From assembly GCA_963793335.1 (NCBI GenBank), contig CAWBZS010000004.1:248001-312000 (forward strand): 64,000 bases of DNA. The letters are read 5' to 3'. Both the position numbers and the translations under genes were made by a program. This DNA is from Sva-07 sp963793335 (lineage in GTDB: Bacteria; Actinomycetota; Acidimicrobiia; Acidimicrobiales; Ilumatobacteraceae). The notes beneath the pieces were generated by a model. That model saw nothing but the letters and a program-made list of their open reading frames with translations, searched no databases and was not told the origin of the DNA. Shown piece after piece: positions 40,847-48,106 of the stretch (position 1 is its first letter; each line of letters begins with the position of its first letter).

Positions 40847-42015
40847 GCCATGGTGAGGTGCAGCTCGCCGCTCTCGGAGTACGGGTTGGCGAGGGCGACC
40901 GCTTCGTTCAGTTCGATGCCGAGGCCCGGCTCGCGCGAGGGGATCACGTGGCCGTCGTCCCACTCGATCGGGGTCGTCAGCAGCTCGGCGTGAAAGCCGG
41001 TCCAGTCCTGGATCCCCTCCATGATCAGCAGGTTCGGCAGCGTTGCCGCGAGCTGGATGTTGGCCGCGCCGAGGATGGGTCCCGAGTACAGGTGCGGTGC
41101 GATCTGGCACCCCGATGCCTCGGCGATCGCCGCGATCTTCTTGCCCGCCAGCAGGCCGCCGCAACGGCCGAGATTCGGCTGCCAGATCGCTGCTGCCTGA
41201 TGGCGGGCGAGCGCGGCGAACTCGGTGACCGTCGTCAGTCGTTCGCCGGTTGCCACCGGGATCGTCGTCTGCCGGGCGACCCGCGCCATCTCCTCGGGTT
41301 GGTCCGGCTGTGTCGGCTCCTCGAACCACAGCGGATCGAACTGCTCCAACCGCTGCGCCAACCGGATCGCCCCGGCCGCGGTGAACTGCCCGTGCGTGCC
41401 GAACAGCAGGTCAGCGGCCGGCCCGATCGCCTCCCGGATCGCCCCGGTGATCGCCACCGACCGCTCGATGTCGTCCAGGCTCGGCTGGTGCCCGTCGAAC
41501 GCGGTGTACGGCCCGGCGGGGTCGAACTTCACTGCGGTGAAGCCACGCGCGACCTCGAATGCCGCCTGTTCGGCCGCCTGGGCTGGATCGGTGTACACAT
41601 CCGGCCGACCGTCGGCCGGGTACAGATAGGTGTAGGTGCGGATCCGCTCGTGGACCCGGCCACCGAGCAGGTCGTACACCGGCTTGCCGGCATCCTTGCC
41701 CACGATGTCCCAGCACGCCATCTCGATCCCGCTCATCACGCCGACCAGCGTCGGGTCGGGCCGCAGCGCATAGCCCGAGGAGTACATCTGCCGCCACAGC
41801 AGTTCGATGCGGTTCGGGTCGGCATCGATCACCCACCGATCCGCCACGTCGTCGACCATCGCCGCCACGGTGTGCGGCCCGAACGTCGCCGCATAGATCT
41901 CGCCATAGCCGACGACACCGGTGTCGGTGGTGAGCTTCACCACGATGAAGTATCGACCGCCGAAGTGGGGCGGCGGGTTGGCGATCACGAAGGTGGTGCA
42001 GTCGGCGATGCGCAT
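40816..42015 (-). CDS. Enolase-superfamily (mandelate racemase/sugar-acid dehydratase-like) enzyme
   Basis: Residues 1-399 counted from an internal ATG at 42015 form a complete enolase-superfamily enzyme. It has the capping N-terminus (RIADCTTFVIANPPPHFGGR), the barrel strand with FTAVKFDPAGP, the metal ligand Glu residues in WFEEPTQPDQ and PVATGERLTTV, and the catalytic-type His in QIAPHLYSGP. The usual third-strand acidic ligand (often D-x-H/N) reads FGTHGQF here, so His-based acid chemistry as in sugar-acid dehydratases is likely, but the substrate is unknown. TAGGGT (42024-42029) is 8 nt before this ATG, so a separate leaderless message is plausible. The frame also continues without a stop into the upstream permease (next entry). 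Confidence 0.82.
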   Translation of the reverse strand: MRIADCTTFVIANPPPHFGGRYFIVVKLTTDTGVVGYGEIYAATFGPHTVAAMVDDVADRWVIDADPNRIELLWRQMYSSGYALRPDPTLVGVMSGIEMACWDIVGKDAGKPVYDLLGGRVHERIRTYTYLYPADGRPDVYTDPAQAAEQAAFEVARGFTAVKFDPAGPYTAFDGHQPSLDDIERSVAITGAIREAIGPAADLLFGTHGQFTAAGAIRLAQRLEQFDPLWFEEPTQPDQPEEMARVARQTTIPVATGERLTTVTEFAALARHQAAAIWQPNLGRCGGLLAGKKIAAIAEASGCQIAPHLYSGPILGAANIQLAATLPNLLIMEGIQDWTGFHAELLTTPIEWDDGHVIPSREPGLGIELNEAVALANPYSESGELHLTMAITPGVRPLA

Positions 42016-42960
42016 CGCCGATGACCCTACGTCGCGGCCGGGCCTCGAGCGCGGTGACGGCGACTCGGCGACGGTGGTGAGGGTCTCGGCGGTCCCCGTC
42101 GCCCACCGACGCGAGAAGATGGGGAGGCGACCGGTTGGCCACGGCGACGACCCGCCGCCGCCGCTCGGACCGGCAACGATCCGGCGTCGAACCGCTCCCG
42201 ACGCGGTGTCGACGACGATCGTGCCGACCACGATGATGATCAGGCCGAGCCCTGCGGTGCCGAAATCCTTGAACACGAGCGCCTGCTGCAGGTCGCCGCC
42301 GATGCCGCCGGCGCCGACGACGCCGAGCACGGCCGAAGCACGGATGTTGACCTCGAATCGGTACAGCACGAGCGATGCCAGCTCGGGGGTCACCTGGGGG
42401 AGCACGCCCCAGCGCAGGCGCTGCAATCGGGAGGCCCCGACCGCCTCGGACGCTTCGATCGGCTCGTCCTTGATGCCCTCGATGATCTCGTAGAACAGCT
42501 TGCCGAGCGAACCGATCGAGCCGATGCCGATCGCCATCACGCCGGCCATCGGCGACAGCCCGAACACCGGGATGAAGACGAGGGCGAGGATCACCTCGGG
42601 GATCGCCCGCAGCAGGTTGAGCACCTGCCGAGTGATCCAAGCGACCGGTCGGCCCACGAGGTTCTCTGCCGCGAGAAACGACATCGGGATCGCGAACACC
42701 GCGGCGATCAGGGTGCCCAACCAGGCAATCGCCACCGACTCCCACATCGCCCTGATGAGGTCCGGGAAGTCCGCGGTCTCCATGTTGGTGAACATGACCC
42801 GGCCGAGCGTCCAGATGTCGCTCGGAGCGTCGAGCAGCCGACTCCACTTCGCCTCGAGCCCGAGCGCCGACCAGAGCGTGATGCCGACCACGCCGGCGGT
42901 GAAGAACCACTTGTACCGATCGATCGGCTTCGGTGGCAGGGAGGCTGCCGGCCGATTCAC
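40816..42960 (-). CDS. PhnE-like permease read in frame into the enolase-family enzyme
   Basis: From GTG 42960 an uninterrupted 714-codon frame first encodes a phosphonate-type ABC permease (residues 1 to about 270), then a Gly/Pro/Ser/Arg-rich stretch (about 271-315), then the enolase-family enzyme from residue 316. The permease part has TM helices (WFFTAGVVGITLWSALGL; AWLGTLIAAVFAIPMSFLAA; VILALVFIPVFGLSPMAGVM) and the ATPase-contact loop EAVGASRLQRLRWGVLPQVT with the later GAGGIGGDLQQALVFKDF. PhnE proteins normally stop after the last helix (VGTIVVDTASGAVRRRIV). It may be a true transporter-enzyme fusion or simply a missing stop. The start overlaps the previous permease gene (GTGA) and has AGGAGG upstream. 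Confidence 0.75.
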   Translation of the reverse strand: MNRPAASLPPKPIDRYKWFFTAGVVGITLWSALGLEAKWSRLLDAPSDIWTLGRVMFTNMETADFPDLIRAMWESVAIAWLGTLIAAVFAIPMSFLAAENLVGRPVAWITRQVLNLLRAIPEVILALVFIPVFGLSPMAGVMAIGIGSIGSLGKLFYEIIEGIKDEPIEASEAVGASRLQRLRWGVLPQVTPELASLVLYRFEVNIRASAVLGVVGAGGIGGDLQQALVFKDFGTAGLGLIIIVVGTIVVDTASGAVRRRIVAGPSGGGGSSPWPTGRLPIFSRRWATGTAETLTTVAESPSPRSRPGRDVGSSAMRIADCTTFVIANPPPHFGGRYFIVVKLTTDTGVVGYGEIYAATFGPHTVAAMVDDVADRWVIDADPNRIELLWRQMYSSGYALRPDPTLVGVMSGIEMACWDIVGKDAGKPVYDLLGGRVHERIRTYTYLYPADGRPDVYTDPAQAAEQAAFEVARGFTAVKFDPAGPYTAFDGHQPSLDDIERSVAITGAIREAIGPAADLLFGTHGQFTAAGAIRLAQRLEQFDPLWFEEPTQPDQPEEMARVARQTTIPVATGERLTTVTEFAALARHQAAAIWQPNLGRCGGLLAGKKIAAIAEASGCQIAPHLYSGPILGAANIQLAATLPNLLIMEGIQDWTGFHAELLTTPIEWDDGHVIPSREPGLGIELNEAVALANPYSESGELHLTMAITPGVRPLA
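42024..42029 (-). promoter_or_regulatory. Internal leaderless -10 before the enolase-family part
   Basis: TAGGGT on the minus strand, 8 nt before ATG 42015, inside the open frame that joins permease and enzyme. It suggests that the enzyme is also made separately. Confidence 0.5.
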
Positions 42961-43793
42961 ACCAGCCTCCTGCGCAGCGATACCGAGATCCGCTCGACGA
43001 TCAACACGACGAGGAAGAACATGAACACCAGGCCCCACAGCTCTTCCCACTGGCCGCGGCCACGGAAGAATTCGATACGGGCGCCGATGCCACCGGCCCC
43101 GACGAGGCCGAGGACGGCCGATGCGCGCAGATTGAGCTCGAAGTTGTAGAGCACGAACGAGGCGTATGACGGCAGGATCTGGGGCACGACGGCGGTGCGC
43201 AGCATCTGGTTGAGTCCGGCACCGCTCGCATTGGCGGCCTCGACGGGACCCATGTCGATGCCGTCGAGGATGTCCGAGGTGAGTTTCGTGGTGACGGCGA
43301 GCGAGAAGAAGATGAGCGCGAGCAGACCGCTCAGCGCACCGATGCCGACAGCGGTGACGAAGATCAGCGCCCAGAGCAGGTCGGGGATCGAGCGAATGAC
43401 GTTGTTGAAGCTACGGACGATGGTGCGCAGGAAGCGATTGGGGTTGCCGAACTTGGTGGTCCAGAGCGCCAGTGGGAGCGCGAGGGTGGCACCGACGACC
43501 GTGCCGAGGACCGCGAGTTGGAGCGTTTCGATGAACGCCGATCGCGACCGTTCGGACCAGATCTGGCTCCAGTCGGGGCTGAGCGCCCCCTCGATGACCG
43601 AGTTCTGGCGCGTGAGATTCGAGAACACGTCGCTGAACGAGAACCCGACGGAGCGGGCGGTGACGACGGTCATCACGATCGCGCCAATCGTGCCCCCGAT
43701 GGCGAACCACGATGGACCCGGCTTCGGGGGAAGGTCGGGTGCGGGTCGCCCGGAAGCGTCCGCGTCGGCGTCGGTCACGCCCGGAGCGGTCAC
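42957..43793 (-). CDS. phnE: Phosphonate-type ABC transporter permease
   Basis: A 278-residue PhnE-family permease. A Pro-rich N-terminus (RPAPDLPPKPGPSW) leads into TM helices (SWFAIGGTIGAIVMTVVTAR; TLQLAVLGTVVGATLALPLA; LLWALIFVTAVGIGALSGLL). The cytoplasmic EAA-type loop that contacts the ATPase is VEAANASGAGLNQMLRTAVV, and GLVGAGGIGARIEFF is another PhnE signature. GTG 43793 overlaps the stop of the ATPase gene (GTGA), and its stop overlaps the start of the second permease. Together with that permease it would form the heterodimeric channel. Substrate is probably a phosphonate, phosphite or a related small anion. Confidence 0.88.
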   Translation of the reverse strand: MTAPGVTDADADASGRPAPDLPPKPGPSWFAIGGTIGAIVMTVVTARSVGFSFSDVFSNLTRQNSVIEGALSPDWSQIWSERSRSAFIETLQLAVLGTVVGATLALPLALWTTKFGNPNRFLRTIVRSFNNVIRSIPDLLWALIFVTAVGIGALSGLLALIFFSLAVTTKLTSDILDGIDMGPVEAANASGAGLNQMLRTAVVPQILPSYASFVLYNFELNLRASAVLGLVGAGGIGARIEFFRGRGQWEELWGLVFMFFLVVLIVERISVSLRRRLV

Positions 43794-44566
43794 AACGCGG
43801 CGTGCTTGGTCATCGTGTCGTCGGCGGTGAGGCTGCGGCCGTAGATGTCCTCGAACACCTGGGCGTCGCACTCGCTCCCCGGACCGTCGAAGACCAGCAG
43901 CCCATCGCGCAATCCGATGATTCGGTCGGCGTAGGCGGTGGCGAGATCGAGGAAGTGCAGGTTGACGATCACCGTGATGCCGAGTTCGCGCCCGATCTGT
44001 TGCAGATACTTCATGACGACGTGGCTCGTCGGTGGGTCGAGCGAGGCGACCGGTTCGTCGGCGAGGAGGATCGACGGCTCCTGAGCGAGCGCTCGAGCGA
44101 TGCCGACGCGCTGGCGTTGGCCGCCGGACAGGTCGCTCGCCCGCACCCATGCCTTCTCGATGATCTCGACTCGTGCGAGTGCACGAGCAGCGATGTCGAT
44201 GTCGGCCTGGGTGTAGCGAGCGAGGAGCGTCCGCCACGTCGGCACCTCGTGGAGGCGGCCCATGAGGACGTTGCGCAGCACCGTGGTGCGATCGACGAGG
44301 TTGAAGCCCTGGAAGATCATGCCGACATCGGCGCGCAGGTCGCGCAGCTCGCGACGATTGAGGTCGGGGACCTGCATCCCGTTGACCTCGAGGCGGCCCG
44401 AGGTGAGCGGAACCAGCCCGTTGATCGCCCGGATGAGCGTCGATTTTCCGGCGCCGGAGAGGCCGACGACCACGACGAACTCACCGGGCTCGATCGTGAG
44501 GTCGAGGTCCCTCATCGCGGCGACACCGCCGGCGTAGGTGACCGATGCTTGCTCGAATCGGATCAT
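43790..44566 (-). CDS. phnC: Phosphonate-type ABC transporter ATPase
   Basis: A 258-residue PhnC-family ATPase. Walker A is VGLSGAGKSTLIRAINGL, the Q-loop is MIFQGFNLVDRTTVL, the ABC signature is SDLSGGQRQRVGIARAL, and Walker B is SILLADEPVASLDPPTS, followed by the switch His (VIVNLHFLDLA). The NLH around the switch is characteristic of PhnC. It starts at ATG 44566, 91 nt after phnD, with a strong hairpin in between. It would power uptake through the two PhnE-like permeases. Confidence 0.9.
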   Translation of the reverse strand: MIRFEQASVTYAGGVAAMRDLDLTIEPGEFVVVVGLSGAGKSTLIRAINGLVPLTSGRLEVNGMQVPDLNRRELRDLRADVGMIFQGFNLVDRTTVLRNVLMGRLHEVPTWRTLLARYTQADIDIAARALARVEIIEKAWVRASDLSGGQRQRVGIARALAQEPSILLADEPVASLDPPTSHVVMKYLQQIGRELGITVIVNLHFLDLATAYADRIIGLRDGLLVFDGPGSECDAQVFEDIYGRSLTADDTMTKHAAL

Positions 44567-44607
44567 GTGGTCGTCCTCTCGTCGTCATCGTCCCAGTGAC
44601 GCGCCGA

Positions 44608-44646
44608 CCGGTGCGCGAGTCGTGTCGAACACGACTCGCGCACCGG
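44608..44646 (-). terminator. Strong hairpin between phnD and phnC
   Basis: A perfect 18-bp stem (CCGGTGCGCGAGTCGTGT with its complement) around a CGA loop. It lies after the binding-protein gene in an operon, where such hairpins usually stabilise the upstream mRNA or cause partial termination so that more binding protein than membrane subunits is made. No T-tract follows. Confidence 0.7.
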
Positions 44647-44657
44647 CAGCGGTGGGA

Positions 44658-45731
44658 TCACTCGAGGAGATCGCCGAGCTGGGTCTCGAGATCGCGGATC
44701 ACGTCGTAGTCACTCGAGGTGACCGGCACGAGTGCGTCGATGTTGTACAGCTCGGACAGCAGTGCTGCTCCCTCTTCGGTCTCGGAGATCGAGACGAAGG
44801 CGGCGGTGATCGCTTCGACGAGCGACTCGGGGAGATCGCTGGCAACGGCGAAGCCATCGTTCGGGATCGGGCCTGACCAGCCGAACACGACGACCTGTTC
44901 ACCGACGTCGGGTGACGTCTCGACGATGTCGCCGCGGGCATCGTTGAACGACACACCCACGGCGGCGTCACCGTCGTACACCGCCTGGACCGAGCGGTCG
45001 TGACCGCCGGCGAAGAGGCCGTCGATCCCGTCGATCGGATCGATGCCGGCCTCGCTCAGCTGCAGCGCTGGGATCGCATAGCCGGAGGTCGAGCCCTGAT
45101 CGACGAACGACACGGTCTGGCCGTCGAGCAGCGCCAGCTTGTCGGCGCCGATCGGGCCATCGGCTGCACTCTCGGCGTCGAGCACGCCGTTGCAGAACAG
45201 GAAGCCGTCCTCGTCGGCGACCGGCTCGTCGTCGCAGTAGGTGTCGGGGTCGTTGGTGAACCACTGCGTGACGTACAGCAGCGAGCCGAAGCGTTCGGCC
45301 TGGAGGATCAGTTCCGCATCGGCCTGCTCCTCGGCCTGCACCATCTGGCGGGGTCCGAGACCGCCGGCCACCTGGGCCTGACCCGATTCGAGTGCGACGA
45401 TCACACCGGAGTAGTCGGTTGGCACGAGTGGTTCGACGCCGATGCCGAGTTCGGCGGAGAGCAGTTCGGCCAACGGTTCTGCCGTCTCGATCAGTCCACC
45501 GGTCTCCTGCGACGGGGTGAGCGTGAAGATGATCTCGTCCGGCCAGTCCGACATGTCGTCGGACATTGCTTCGTCGGTGGTGTCCGACGCTTCGGTGGTG
45601 TCCGACGCTTCGGTGGTGTCGGTTGCTTCGGTGGTGTCGGATCCGGAATCCGACGAGTCGTCATCGCTGCCACATGCAGCAACGACGAGGCCGAGTGCGG
45701 CGCACGCAGCGATGATCTTGCGGGACCTCAT
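44658..45731 (-). CDS. phnD: Phosphate/phosphonate-type ABC substrate-binding lipoprotein
   Basis: A 357-residue PhnD-family solute-binding lipoprotein. The signal runs RSRKIIAACAALGLVVAAC with lipid-modified Cys20, followed by a Ser/Asp/Thr/Glu-rich tether with EASDTT repeats (about 30-55). The binding domain begins with IIFTLTPSQETGGLIETAEP, then VEPLVPTDYSGVIVALESGQ and FVDQGSTSGYAIPALQL, the usual PhnD ligand-loop motif. ATG 45731 has AGGAGA upstream and a TACGGT -10 (minus strand 45769-45774). No C-P lyase or phosphonatase gene lies nearby, so the ligand could be phosphonate, phosphite or another oxyanion. Confidence 0.88.
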   Translation of the reverse strand: MRSRKIIAACAALGLVVAACGSDDDSSDSGSDTTEATDTTEASDTTEASDTTDEAMSDDMSDWPDEIIFTLTPSQETGGLIETAEPLAELLSAELGIGVEPLVPTDYSGVIVALESGQAQVAGGLGPRQMVQAEEQADAELILQAERFGSLLYVTQWFTNDPDTYCDDEPVADEDGFLFCNGVLDAESAADGPIGADKLALLDGQTVSFVDQGSTSGYAIPALQLSEAGIDPIDGIDGLFAGGHDRSVQAVYDGDAAVGVSFNDARGDIVETSPDVGEQVVVFGWSGPIPNDGFAVASDLPESLVEAITAAFVSISETEEGAALLSELYNIDALVPVTSSDYDVIRDLETQLGDLLE

Positions 45732-45768
45732 GGTGATGGTTCTCCTGGGTTGGTTGGGGATGCGCGCG

Positions 45769-45774
45769 ACCGTA
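45769..45774 (-). promoter_or_regulatory. -10 box of the phnD operon
   Basis: TACGGT on the minus strand, about 37 nt before the ATG at 45731, with AGGAGA (minus strand 45741-45746) as ribosome site. This operon therefore has a normal leader. Confidence 0.5.
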
Positions 45775-45814
45775 GCGGACCGCGCTCGCCGGATTGAACC
45801 GAATCGGGCAGCGT

Positions 45815-46420
45815 TCACCCTGCGGTAACGCTGGTGTCGACCACGCGCTCGAACTCGGTCCAGTCCGTCACGTCGACGACGCCGTGATGCGCCTCGTTCC
45901 ACGGTCGCACGTAGCGGCAGATCGTGGCGTCCGGGTGGGTATCTCGAAGCGCGCGCAGGTTGTGGTCGGCATCGTCGAGATAGACGTCACAGTCGACGGT
46001 GGTCTTGTCGTCGACGATGTGCACCTCGGTGGTCGGCACCCGGTGCTGCGCCAACCACTCGAACGTGTCGTGCACCGCGAAGTGCGGCTTGGTGGTCACG
46101 ATCACGACACGATGTCGGGCCGACAAGCGGCCGAGCGCCTCGATGGCTCCGTGGTACGGCTCGAGGACCCGGAAGATGCTCGCCCCGTCGCCGCTGGTGC
46201 GGGCCCAGGTCCAGAACTCAGCCATGTCGGTGAAGTGCGTCAGCAGCGTCGGTGCATCCCAGATGTCGACGTGCTCAGGCAGCAGCTCGGTGCCGAACTG
46301 ATCGTTGTACCGAGAGATCCAACCTGCGTTGAAGTCGGCGACCACGCCGTCGAGATCGATGCCGAGCCGGAGTCGCCCTGGTCGAGCTGTTCGTTGGGAT
46401 GGTGGTGATCTGTCCGCCAT
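45815..46420 (-). CDS. HAD-fold 5'(3')-deoxyribonucleotidase-like protein
   Basis: A 201-residue HAD-superfamily phosphatase of the 5'-nucleotidase (NT5C-like) type. Motif 1 is LGIDLDGVVADFN with the nucleophile Asp and the acid/base Asp, motif 2 is VVIVTTKPHF, and motif 4 is VDCDVYLDDADHNLRAL. A short cap (WISRYNDQFGTELLPEHVDI) fits the family. It would remove phosphate from a nucleotide or similar small molecule. ATG 46420 is used; an in-frame ATG at 46468 would add 16 residues (GRRHVPSLPEWSA). It is divergent from a paralogue at 46474, so an old inverted duplication is likely. Confidence 0.8.
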   Translation of the reverse strand: MADRSPPSQRTARPGRLRLGIDLDGVVADFNAGWISRYNDQFGTELLPEHVDIWDAPTLLTHFTDMAEFWTWARTSGDGASIFRVLEPYHGAIEALGRLSARHRVVIVTTKPHFAVHDTFEWLAQHRVPTTEVHIVDDKTTVDCDVYLDDADHNLRALRDTHPDATICRYVRPWNEAHHGVVDVTDWTEFERVVDTSVTAG

Positions 46421-46473
46421 GGCCGACCACTCTGGCAGGCTGGGGACGTGACGACGACCTGTGGGCATTCGAG

Positions 46474-47127
46474 ATGAGCGGATCGTTCACCCTGGGCGTC
46501 GACCTCGACGGTGTGGTCGCCGACCACACGAGACGGTTCCGCGACATCCTCGCGGAGATCCGCGGGATCGATCCCGAGACCCTGACTTTGGAGCGGTCGT
46601 GGGATTTCGGTGAGTGGGGTCTTGCCCCGGGCGAGTACGCCGAGCTCCATCGTGTGGCGGTGATGGAGTACGACATGTTCCGCACGATGGAGGTGATCGA
46701 CGGGGCTGCCGACGCGCTGTGGCGTCTCTCGGATGCCGGTGTGTGGATCCGCATCATCACCCACCGTCTCTACGTCAACTGGGGCCATGAGAAGGCGGTC
46801 GGCGACACCGCTGCCTGGCTCGATGCCAACCAGATCCCGTATCGCGACCTGTGCTTCCTGGGGGCCAAACCCGAGGCCGACGCCGACGCGTACATCGACG
46901 ACGCTCCTCACAACGTCGAGCAGCTTCGGGCCCTCGGCAACACCACGATCGTGTTCGACCAGCCCTACAACCGTTCGCTCCCCGGCCTGCGGGCGCACAC
47001 ATGGGCCGAGGTCGAGTCGATCGTCAGTGATCTCGTCGCCAGTCACGCCGGAGGGTTCGAGTCGCAACTCCCCGGCATCGATGCTGGCGCCGATCGCCTC
47101 GGGCAACGCCAGCGCATCCCCGACTGA
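46474..47127 (+). CDS. HAD-fold 5'-nucleotidase-like protein, paralogue of the neighbour
   Basis: A 217-residue HAD protein similar to the divergent gene at 45815: motif 1 LGVDLDGVVADHTRRF, motif 2 IRIITHRLYVNWGHEKA, motif 4 EADADAYIDDAPHNVEQLRA. The cap region (WDFGEWGLAPGEYAELHRVA) differs, so the substrate may differ. ATG 46474 is chosen because motif 1 lies 8 residues in; no clear ribosome site or -10 is seen. Between this gene and the next (47128-47245) there is only a GCCAGC-GCTT-GCTGGC hairpin at 47210-47225. Confidence 0.78.
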   Translation: MSGSFTLGVDLDGVVADHTRRFRDILAEIRGIDPETLTLERSWDFGEWGLAPGEYAELHRVAVMEYDMFRTMEVIDGAADALWRLSDAGVWIRIITHRLYVNWGHEKAVGDTAAWLDANQIPYRDLCFLGAKPEADADAYIDDAPHNVEQLRALGNTTIVFDQPYNRSLPGLRAHTWAEVESIVSDLVASHAGGFESQLPGIDAGADRLGQRQRIPD

Positions 47128-47209
47128 GGGTGGCTGACGCTCGACCGTGGCGATGGTGCTGTGCTCTGCCGGCATCTCGCTGGCCTGATCGAGTTGGCGC
47201 CTCCGAGTT

Positions 47210-47225
47210 GCCAGCGCTTGCTGGC
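47210..47225 (+). terminator. Small hairpin before the thioesterase gene
   Basis: GCCAGC and GCTGGC pair around GCTT, in the 118-nt gap after the nucleotidase-like gene. Weak terminator candidate; no T-tract. Confidence 0.35.
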
Positions 47226-47245
47226 GTCTGGCACCGTTCGCCCCC

Positions 47246-48058
47246 GTGCTTGCCAGGTTCGACCTCCTCGATCTCCAACCCAGCGATGATCCGCATCGTT
47301 TCCGGCTGACGGCTCGGAAGGAACTCTGCACCCCGTTCGGGTTCCTCTACGGCGGAAGTGGGATCGCAGCGTCGGTGGAAGCAGCCGAGCGGGCGACGGA
47401 GCGGCCGTTGCAATGGATCACGACGCAGTTCATCGGTACCCCGACGCCCGACGAGACGGTTGATCTCGAGGTCCTGCTGCCGGCGCATGGCAGGGCGACC
47501 ACGCAGTCGCAGGTGGTCGGCACGGTCGAGGGGCGGCCGGTGTTCACGTCGCTGTGTGCGCACACACTGCGTCCGGGCGGTGATCAGGCGCAGTTCGTCG
47601 AGATGCCTGATGTGCCCGCGCCTGACGACTGTCCGTCGATGTCGGAGCCGTTCGCGGCTGCGCTGGCGGGGACCTTCTTCGATCATCTGGAGCGCCGTGT
47701 CGCTGCGGGGAAGTTCGCCGTCGAGGCGATCGACAACCCGCAGAGCGGGCCGCTCGGGTTGTGGTGTCGGATCCCCGACCAGGTGATCGGCAGCGGTGCC
47801 ACGCAGGCGTTCGTTGCCGACATCATCCCGTTGGCGGTGTGTGCCGCGCTCGGGGTGATGCCCGGTGGCACGAGCATCGACAACACGGTGCGGATCATCG
47901 ATCCTGAGCCATCGGAGTGGGTGTTGCTGGACATCATCCCGGAGGGCTTCCACCGCTCGATCGGCCATGGCTCGCTGCGGCTGTGGAGTCAGGACGGTCG
48001 TCTGCTCGGCACCGCCCAGCAGACGTGCATCATCCGCACCAGCCACCACACCCGCTGA
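47246..48058 (+). CDS. Acyl-CoA thioesterase-like, double hot-dog protein
   Basis: A 270-residue protein built as two hot-dog halves, like the TesB/acyl-CoA thioesterase II group. The first half has FGFLYGGSGIAASVEAAERA and ITTQFIGTPTPDETVDLEVL; the second has GLWCRIPDQVIGSGATQAFV, then DIIPLAVCAALGV and the helix SIDNTVRII. It probably hydrolyses an acyl-CoA. Catalytic residues of TesB (Asp-Gln-Thr) cannot be placed with certainty. GTG 47246 (LARFDLLDLQP) is used. The stop lies just before the type A palindrome at 48068. Confidence 0.72.
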   Translation: MLARFDLLDLQPSDDPHRFRLTARKELCTPFGFLYGGSGIAASVEAAERATERPLQWITTQFIGTPTPDETVDLEVLLPAHGRATTQSQVVGTVEGRPVFTSLCAHTLRPGGDQAQFVEMPDVPAPDDCPSMSEPFAAALAGTFFDHLERRVAAGKFAVEAIDNPQSGPLGLWCRIPDQVIGSGATQAFVADIIPLAVCAALGVMPGGTSIDNTVRIIDPEPSEWVLLDIIPEGFHRSIGHGSLRLWSQDGRLLGTAQQTCIIRTSHHTR

Positions 48059-48067
48059 CACACCACG

Positions 48068-48106
48068 TGACGTCACGTTTGGTGTCTGACACCAAACGTG
48101 ACGTCA
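48068..48106. repeat. GTCWGAC palindrome, type A copy 3
   Basis: Perfect 39-nt inverted repeat with core GGTGTCTGACACC and ends TGACGTCACG/CGTGACGTCA, giving a TGA on both strands. It lies between the converging thioesterase and MalT/SARP genes and holds the stop of the latter. Confidence 0.9.

Noticed and set aside
47043..47234. 63-codon minus-strand ORF in the gap before the thioesterase
   Set aside because: Mostly antisense to the nucleotidase-like gene, no promoter or ribosome site, biased composition.
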